A stretch of 64,000 nucleotides of DNA from positions 15,749,124 to 15,813,123 of the forward strand of contig OX438741.1 in NCBI GenBank assembly GCA_949316235.1, read 5' to 3'. Of this stretch, positions 58,301 through 61,300 are shown piece after piece; positions within the stretch are counted from its first letter, which is position 1; each line of letters opens with the position of its first letter. The translations under genes and the position numbers were made by a program. Source of the stretch: Oegoconia quadripuncta (lineage: Eukaryota > Arthropoda > Insecta > Lepidoptera > Autostichidae). The notes below the pieces were generated by a model. That model searched no databases. It was given only the letters and a program-made list of their open reading frames with translations, and was not told the DNA's origin.

Positions 58301-61300
58301 AATCTGCTTGATTGTTTCTGAGCGGGAAAACAGCACCTAATTTAAATTTGCAGTTGTTAATTTGCATTGAGTTACTGTTTGACTTGTTATATTATTATTG
58401 ACTCTATGTGTTGAATAATGTATAAATGACTGAATATAATTCATGTTAAATATTCCATGACTATGTAATTTTAATCTAATTTCATTTCAATTTGACATTT
58501 TTATTTACCAATTTCAATCGTATTTTACAATTTTAACATTGTCCGTAATAATTGACATGGAATTATAATATTAATTTTCGAAACTAAGCTAATGGGTATC
58601 TACTGTAATATATTTGTTTTTTTTTTTTGCAAAAAAATCCTACCATCTTAGATAAGCCTATGTACCTACCTTAGATAAATAACTAACCATTTTTTTTGTA
58701 TGCCAAAATGGATCACAATCATCAAAATGGAGTAGATCACAGTGTTACTTATACCATAATATTTACTAACATCTTTTATACCTGTGTTTCACATTAATAA
58801 ATTGAATTGAATTGAACTTTTGCGTTTTATAATCTGTAGATTTTGCAACATCACCAATAGTTTTACATTATTGATAAACTTTCCTAAAAGATCAATAAAA
58901 ATTAAATTTAACAAGGATTTTGTTTTAATTTTTAGCACATTTGGTCAATATTAAAAAGGAGTAGACAAAGTAAAAATAATTGATACTAAATAGCCCTGAA
59001 AATTATTGCGAGAAGAAATCCAATACAACCCCCAATAAAGAAAATGTGAGTTACATATGTTTACGCTCGGACGGTGTTCGGTCTGCCATACGCACATTCG
59101 CATCAAGCGAAATACCTAAACAGCGCGCGCGTCTTTCGCTCGGCGCAGCCTTAAATCACAAATAATAATGGGGAATTATACCTGACGGCTAATAACAGGT
59201 TCTCACATATAGTGCGAGGTTCATTAGCATGGATTGCAGCTATTCCTTTTATCCTCCCAAGGACGTCTAGAGTCCAGAATATACGTCATGACTGAGGGCA
59301 CGTTAAAGGTTGTCACCAATCAGCGTAGCCTGGTGAATTATGGCCTGTATCCTGTTCTAATGAGAGAATGCTGCTCATCATCGGTGGCAATTTATTTTGT
59401 TTATTTACTTTTTGTAAGATTTGTAGACCTAGACTCGTACAAACCATGAGTAAGACTGTTTTCGTTCTTCCTCGATATACGCTGTATAGCAGCGAGAACT
59501 GTATAGCAGCGAGAACTGTATAGCAGCGAGAACTGTATAGCAGCGAGAACTGTATAGCAGCGAGAACTGTATAGCAGCGAGAACTGTATAGCAGCGAGAA
59601 CTGTATAGCAGCGAGAACTGTATAGCAGCGAGAACTGTATAGCAGCGAGAACTGTATAGCAGCGAGAACTGTATAGCAGCGAGAACTGTATAGCAGCGAG
59701 AACTGTATAGCAGCGAGAACTGTAGAGCAGCGAGAACTGTATAGCAGCGAGAACTGTATAGCAGCGAGAACTGTATAGCAGCGAGAACTGTATAGCAGCG
59801 AGAACTGTATAGCAGCGAGAACTGTATAGCAGCGAGAACTGTATAGCAGCGAGAACGAGACAGTTTTATCGTTTACGTGATTTTTATATGCAGTGGTGGT
59901 ACCGGAAATGAAGGTACCTTCATTCCTATGAAAGCCGGGCTTGACTTTCTAAAATATTAACTCGAAACTGTATCGATCTATTTAAACAGTGCAGGAAGTG
60001 TTAGATTTGAACATTCGCACTCTATTACTTGTCAAACTGAATGGTTGGGCGTGCGCGAACTGTCGCTACTGAAACAGAGTGGAGATATGATTAGGCATCT
60101 AGGCGCGGGCCTGCATCCGAGTTGTGATAGATGGTTCTTTTGTCGTAACACTGATTGTCCATCACCTGTTGCAGCTGGTGCTTCGAGCTGCATACGCGTG
60201 GGCGGCGCGGCGCTGGCAGGGGGAGGGGGCGGGGCAGGGGGAGGGGCAGGGGAGGGGGGAGGGGGCCGAGCTAGTGGAGGGCGCGTGGCTGTGGGACCCG
60301 CCGCTGGCGCTGCGCTACCGCCTGCTGCTGCGGGTGCCGGCGCGCTCCGGCCTGCAGGTGGCTCTCACTCCCCGCTGCCACCGCAGCATACGCTCACTCC
60401 GTCTGCTGACACTGTGGCATACACGCGGTCTGACACACACACTAACACCTGTACCGTCCACTCGCCCTGTGACATGCCAACACAGTCACAATTATATTTT
60501 ATTTTCTTTGGAGAATCAACTGCTATTTTACAAAAAAAAAACTGAAAGTTAATTTAGAGGTTTCCGCCGATAGAATCTACTACCATTGTTACAATGGGAT
60601 GACGACATCGACAAAGTACCGGACGAGGAGCCGTGTACCAGGGCGACATACAAAGGAGGGGGGTCGAGTCTCCCCGAGACCGTCCGGCGCCCGCCGTATA
60701 AGGTATAACGTACAGCGTATAACGCACGACCGGTGTCGCAGATGGTGCGCGGCGTGGAGGTGGTGCGGGCGCTAGGGGCGGCGCGCCTGGCGGCCGTGCC
60801 CTACGTCACGGAGACGGCGCGCCTCACCGCGCTGCTGCCCGTGCGGAGCGGGGCCGCGCCTGCTGCCCGCGCCCTGCTGCGCCGGTACGAGGCCGCCTGC
60901 CTGCGGGTGCAGGCCGACACCGCGCTCGTGCTGGTCAGTACCGCGCCTGCTGCCTGCTGCCTGCTGCCTGCTGCCCGCGCCCTGCTGCGCCGGTACGAGG
61001 CCGCCTGCCTGCGGGCGCAGGCCGACACCGCGCTCGTGCTGGTCAGTACCGCGCCTGCTGCCTGCTGCCTGCTGCCCGCGCCCTGCTGCGCCGGTACGAG
61101 GCCGCCTGCCTGCGGGCGCAGGCCGACACCGCGCTCGTGCTGGTCAGTACCGCGCCTGCTGCCTGCTGCCTGCTGCCCGCGCCCTGCTGCGCCGGTACGA
61201 GGCCGCCTGCCTGCGGGCGCAGGCCGACACCGCGCTCGTGCTGGTCAGTACCGCGCCTGCTGCCTGCTGCCTGCTGCCTGCTGCCTGCTGCCCGCGCCCT

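Larger units (their letters stand above)
55736..59150 (+). mobile_element. TTAA-flanked DNA transposon with a nested LINE
   Basis: TTAA at 55732-55735 and 59151-59154. Terminal inverted repeats start 'gcctgcgccgaggga' (left) and 'ggctgcgccgagcgaaa' (right, reversed). The host repeat at 27737-27832 is the uninterrupted counterpart. It carries a promoter-like region, a leader exon and two exons of a transposase-like gene, then a LINE (57386-58817). TTAA targets are used by piggyBac and Kolobok-type transposons. Most of the transposase is missing. Confidence 0.88.

Noticed and set aside
59482..59856. Regular repeats considered as a CRISPR array
   Set aside because: Eukaryotic minisatellite with contiguous identical units and no unique spacers; the same applies to 13187-13757.
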